Shown piece after piece: positions 11,373 to 12,872 of a stretch of DNA of 12,872 nt. Source of the stretch: Candidatus Aenigmatarchaeota archaeon (GTDB lineage: Archaea; Aenigmatarchaeota; Aenigmatarchaeia; GW2011-AR5). The notes beneath the pieces were generated by a model, which saw only the letters and a list, made by a program, of their open reading frames with translations, did not search any database and had not been told where the DNA came from. Location: the NCBI GenBank assembly GCA_016202845.1, contig JACQNW010000058.1:1-12872 (forward strand), given 5' to 3'. A program made the translations under genes and the position numbers. How positions within the stretch are numbered: position 1 is the stretch's first letter; each line of letters opens with the position of its first letter.

Positions 11373-11752
11373 ATGGCAGTCAAAAAATCTGTAAAAGAAA
11401 GGCCTTTGGGAGTCAGCATAATCGGAATACTCGGGATGCTTTTTTCCGTATTCATGATACTTGCAGGGCTTTTGTTTACTGCAGTAGTACCTATGGCTGG
11501 CTTGCCCGGACTCTTTGGAAATATTGCAGGGTTTTTGTCGGAATTATAGGTGTTGTATTCCTGATTTTAGGCATAGTTGGCCTGTTTGCTTTCTATAAGC
11601 TGTGGAAGATGGAAAAGATAGGCTGGACGATAGTTATGATACTTGAAATAATCGGCCTTATAACAAGCCTGGTTTCGATAAACATCATAGGAGTTATAAT
11701 TGTTGCTTTAGTAATATGGTACCTAAGGAAAAACAGGACACTATTCAAGTAA
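11373..11752 (+). pseudogene. Frameshifted paralogue of the four-helix membrane protein
   Basis: The ATG at 11373 opens MAVKKSVKERPLGVSIIGIL and continues to a stop at 11547-11549 after 58 residues. In the -1 frame the homology resumes at once with VGIIGVVFLILGIVGLFAFY and runs to 11752, ending RKNRTLFK. Joining the frames gives ~125 residues aligned with the 142-residue neighbour: shared RPLG start, GLFAFY/SLFAFY, and KMEKIGW/KMKKTGW. The break maps to GGGTTTTTG (11529-11537); one extra T would restore the frame. A homopolymer of this kind can be a sequencing error, a true recent mutation or a phase-variable tract. The zero-frame codons GGG TTT TTG do not make a classical -1 slippery heptamer. 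Apart from this one base it reads as a functional gene with a promoter. Confidence 0.75.
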
Positions 11753-12178
11753 AGCTTTATTGGCTTTTTCCAGCACCTGCTTTGCATTTTTGAATGTCAC
11801 TTGCTCCACTGCTTCTTCATAGGGAAGCCATTTGTAACCTATGTGTTCGAATGACAGCTTTACATGTTCCTGGTCAGATTCTGCAAGAAAGAAAATTACT
11901 TTTTTTGATATAAGCTTGCCGCCTTTTTTGAAAAAATAATTTATTGTTTCTTTGAATCCTTTTACAAACCTGGGACCTTTTATTCCTGTTTCCTCTTTCA
12001 ATTCCATTAGGGCTGTTTTCTCCAAAGTTTCTCTTTTTTTGATATGCCCTTTTGGAAAATCCCAGTGCTTCTTTCCTGTTTCCCTGTTTTCATAATGAAG
12101 CAATAAGTAGAAAATTTTCTTGTTATCTTTCCTGAACAGCACCATGCCTGCACTAATCTCCATGCTAAGCAGCTCCAT
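11741..12178 (-). CDS. Nudix hydrolase, Ap4A-hydrolase-like
   Basis: A 145-residue hydrolase of nucleoside diphosphates linked to another moiety, most like archaeal bis(5'-nucleosyl)-tetraphosphatases. Typical features are MEISAGMVLFR at the start, HWDFPKGHI, and SFEHIGYKWLPYEEA near the end. The Nudix box runs from Gly44 to Ile66 and contains Glu50 and MELKEETG (58-65). Glu59, Glu62 and Glu63, which bind the metal, are kept, but the near-invariant Arg of REUxEE is Met58. The enzyme may still work but the change is notable. The start may be Met6 (12163) rather than 12178: family members usually begin there, it avoids the 14-base overlap with the HAD gene, and a GGAG lies 9 bases before it. 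Its 3' end overlaps the convergent frameshifted gene by 12 bases. Confidence 0.88.
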   Translation of the reverse strand: MELLSMEISAGMVLFRKDNKKIFYLLLHYENRETGKKHWDFPKGHIKKRETLEKTALMELKEETGIKGPRFVKGFKETINYFFKKGGKLISKKVIFFLAESDQEHVKLSFEHIGYKWLPYEEAVEQVTFKNAKQVLEKANKALLE

Positions 12179-12812
12179 TATTTAGTTGATCTACTATTTT
12201 CCAAATATCTTTTGGCCGCTCGGCTATAAAATCCGGGTTTTCCTGCTTCAAAACTTCTTTTGTTGAATATCCCCAGGTCACGGCTATGCTTTTCATTCCG
12301 GCCCTTTTGGCTGCTATTATGTCTGTATAGAAGTCCCCTACATAAATTGCATTTTTTGGTCCGATTTTCATTTCTCTAGCGCATAAAAGCAATGCATCAG
12401 GCTCTGGTTTCATTCTTATACCATCTTTATAGCCAATAATAGAAGAAAATTTTTGAGACAAATTTTCTTTTTTCAACATTGATTCAATAATATGCTGCAG
12501 TCCTGCAGAAGCTATTCCAAATTTCATTGGTTTAGTTTCAATAAGACTTTTCATACCTTTGAATATTGATATATTAGAGCCCATGTATTTTTTATACAAA
12601 GGCCCGTACTCTTCGAATGGATTGTTAGATTTTATCCCTAAAATTCTAACTGCTTCTGAAAAGCTTTGCGGCATTCTTATCTTAAAATCTGTAAAATTTC
12701 TATACGGGAATTCTTTGTTTTCCTTTTCTGAAAGCATTTTCAGGAATTTGTAGTAATATGACAATGAATCTGCTATCACGCCATCCCAGTCAAAAATTAT
12801 GCCTTGAATCAT
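12165..12812 (-). CDS. HAD-superfamily phosphatase
   Basis: A phosphatase of the phosphoglycolate-phosphatase-like HAD group; the substrate is undetermined. From the preferred start the protein is 215 residues. It shows motif I FDWDGVIADS (Asp8 nucleophile, Asp10), motif II in FGIASAG (Ser), motif III Lys in RMKPEPD, and motif IV VGDFYTD, with a helical cap between motifs I and II. The frame is open further upstream to an ATG at 12857. I prefer 12812 because HAD proteins start just before motif I, and because a TATA-like stretch (about 12838-12850) lies ~26-36 bases upstream and would fall inside the longer version. The gene touches the Nudix gene end to start, so the two form an operon, perhaps for nucleotide or metabolite clean-up. 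Confidence 0.85.
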   Translation of the reverse strand: MIQGIIFDWDGVIADSLSYYYKFLKMLSEKENKEFPYRNFTDFKIRMPQSFSEAVRILGIKSNNPFEEYGPLYKKYMGSNISIFKGMKSLIETKPMKFGIASAGLQHIIESMLKKENLSQKFSSIIGYKDGIRMKPEPDALLLCAREMKIGPKNAIYVGDFYTDIIAAKRAGMKSIAVTWGYSTKEVLKQENPDFIAERPKDIWKIVDQLNNGAA

Positions 12813-12837
12813 GTAACCACGTTTTAATAAATCTTGT

Positions 12838-12850
12838 GATAAAAATAAAT
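12838..12850 (-). promoter_or_regulatory. Probable TATA box for the HAD-Nudix operon
   Basis: On the minus strand this reads ATTTATTTTTATC, ~26-38 bases before the ATG at 12812. It supports the internal start over the ATG at 12857, which lies upstream of the box. Confidence 0.35.
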
Positions 12851-12872
12851 ATGCCAAAATATGCTATCTATC

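Noticed and set aside
11527..11549. Programmed -1 ribosomal frameshifting in the second membrane paralogue
   Set aside because: The zero-frame codons GGG TTT TTG do not form an X-XXY-YYZ heptamer and I see no strong downstream hairpin or pseudoknot. A simple one-base loss in a T run explains the data better.
12813..12857. Longer N-terminus for the HAD phosphatase (start at 12857)
   Set aside because: The extra 15 residues precede motif I without family resemblance and would place the TATA-like box inside the gene.
1..12872. tRNA, rRNA, CRISPR array, rolling-circle or plasmid origin
   Set aside because: No T-loop/acceptor-stem pairing, no regularly spaced direct repeats and no rRNA-like sequence were found by eye on either strand.

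Overview
The window reads as archaeal chromosome. It encodes a TATA-binding protein, an MCM replicative helicase, a nuclease-only XPF homologue, an RPA32-like OB-fold protein, the archaeal family DUF357, and two enzymes of diphthamide synthesis (Dph5 and Dph6), which modify elongation factor 2. Almost every gene has a TATA-like box about 25 nt upstream of its ATG, so most transcripts are probably leaderless. Ile is often ATA and Arg mostly AGA/AGG. Short intergenic gaps, single-gene units and a TBP without an acidic tail would suit a small-genome (DPANN-type) archaeon, but that placement is inference.

Layout. Bases 1-382 (minus) hold the N-terminal part of dph6, divergent from purA (453-1715). 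purA overlaps a convergent metallophosphoesterase gene (1702-2571) by 14 bp. Bases 2572-3168 are the strangest part. A cluster of four inverted repeats (2601-2737) and a second run of four clear hairpins (3028-3153) flank a possible 63-residue reading frame. The last hairpin has the short-stem, TTTA-loop form seen at the right end and reRNA/omega-RNA 3' end of IS200/IS605 elements. A yjbQ-like gene (3169-3567, minus) then diverges from tbp (3673-4215) across a palindromic TATA box. An orphan gene (4252-4641) precedes mcm (4710-6707), a GNAT acetyltransferase (6771-7208) and the RPA32-like gene (7229-7951). A 59-residue membrane protein (8070-8249) and an unrecognised 229-residue protein with a GC-rich 3' part (8316-9005) follow.

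From 9066 to 10841 three minus-strand genes encode DUF357, Dph5 and XPF. XPF diverges from a four-helix membrane protein (10875-11303), which is followed by a frameshifted paralogue (11373-11752). A Nudix hydrolase (11741-12178) and a HAD phosphatase (12165-12812) close the window as a minus-strand pair.

Functional themes are information processing (TBP, MCM, RPA-like, XPF), EF2 diphthamide modification (Dph5, Dph6, perhaps DUF357) and nucleotide metabolism or housekeeping (PurA, Nudix, HAD). MCM and the RPA-like protein end in visibly similar winged-helix tails. The best candidates for something undescribed are the structured 2601-3153 region and the two orphan genes. I saw no CRISPR array, tRNA, rRNA or intact transposase gene.
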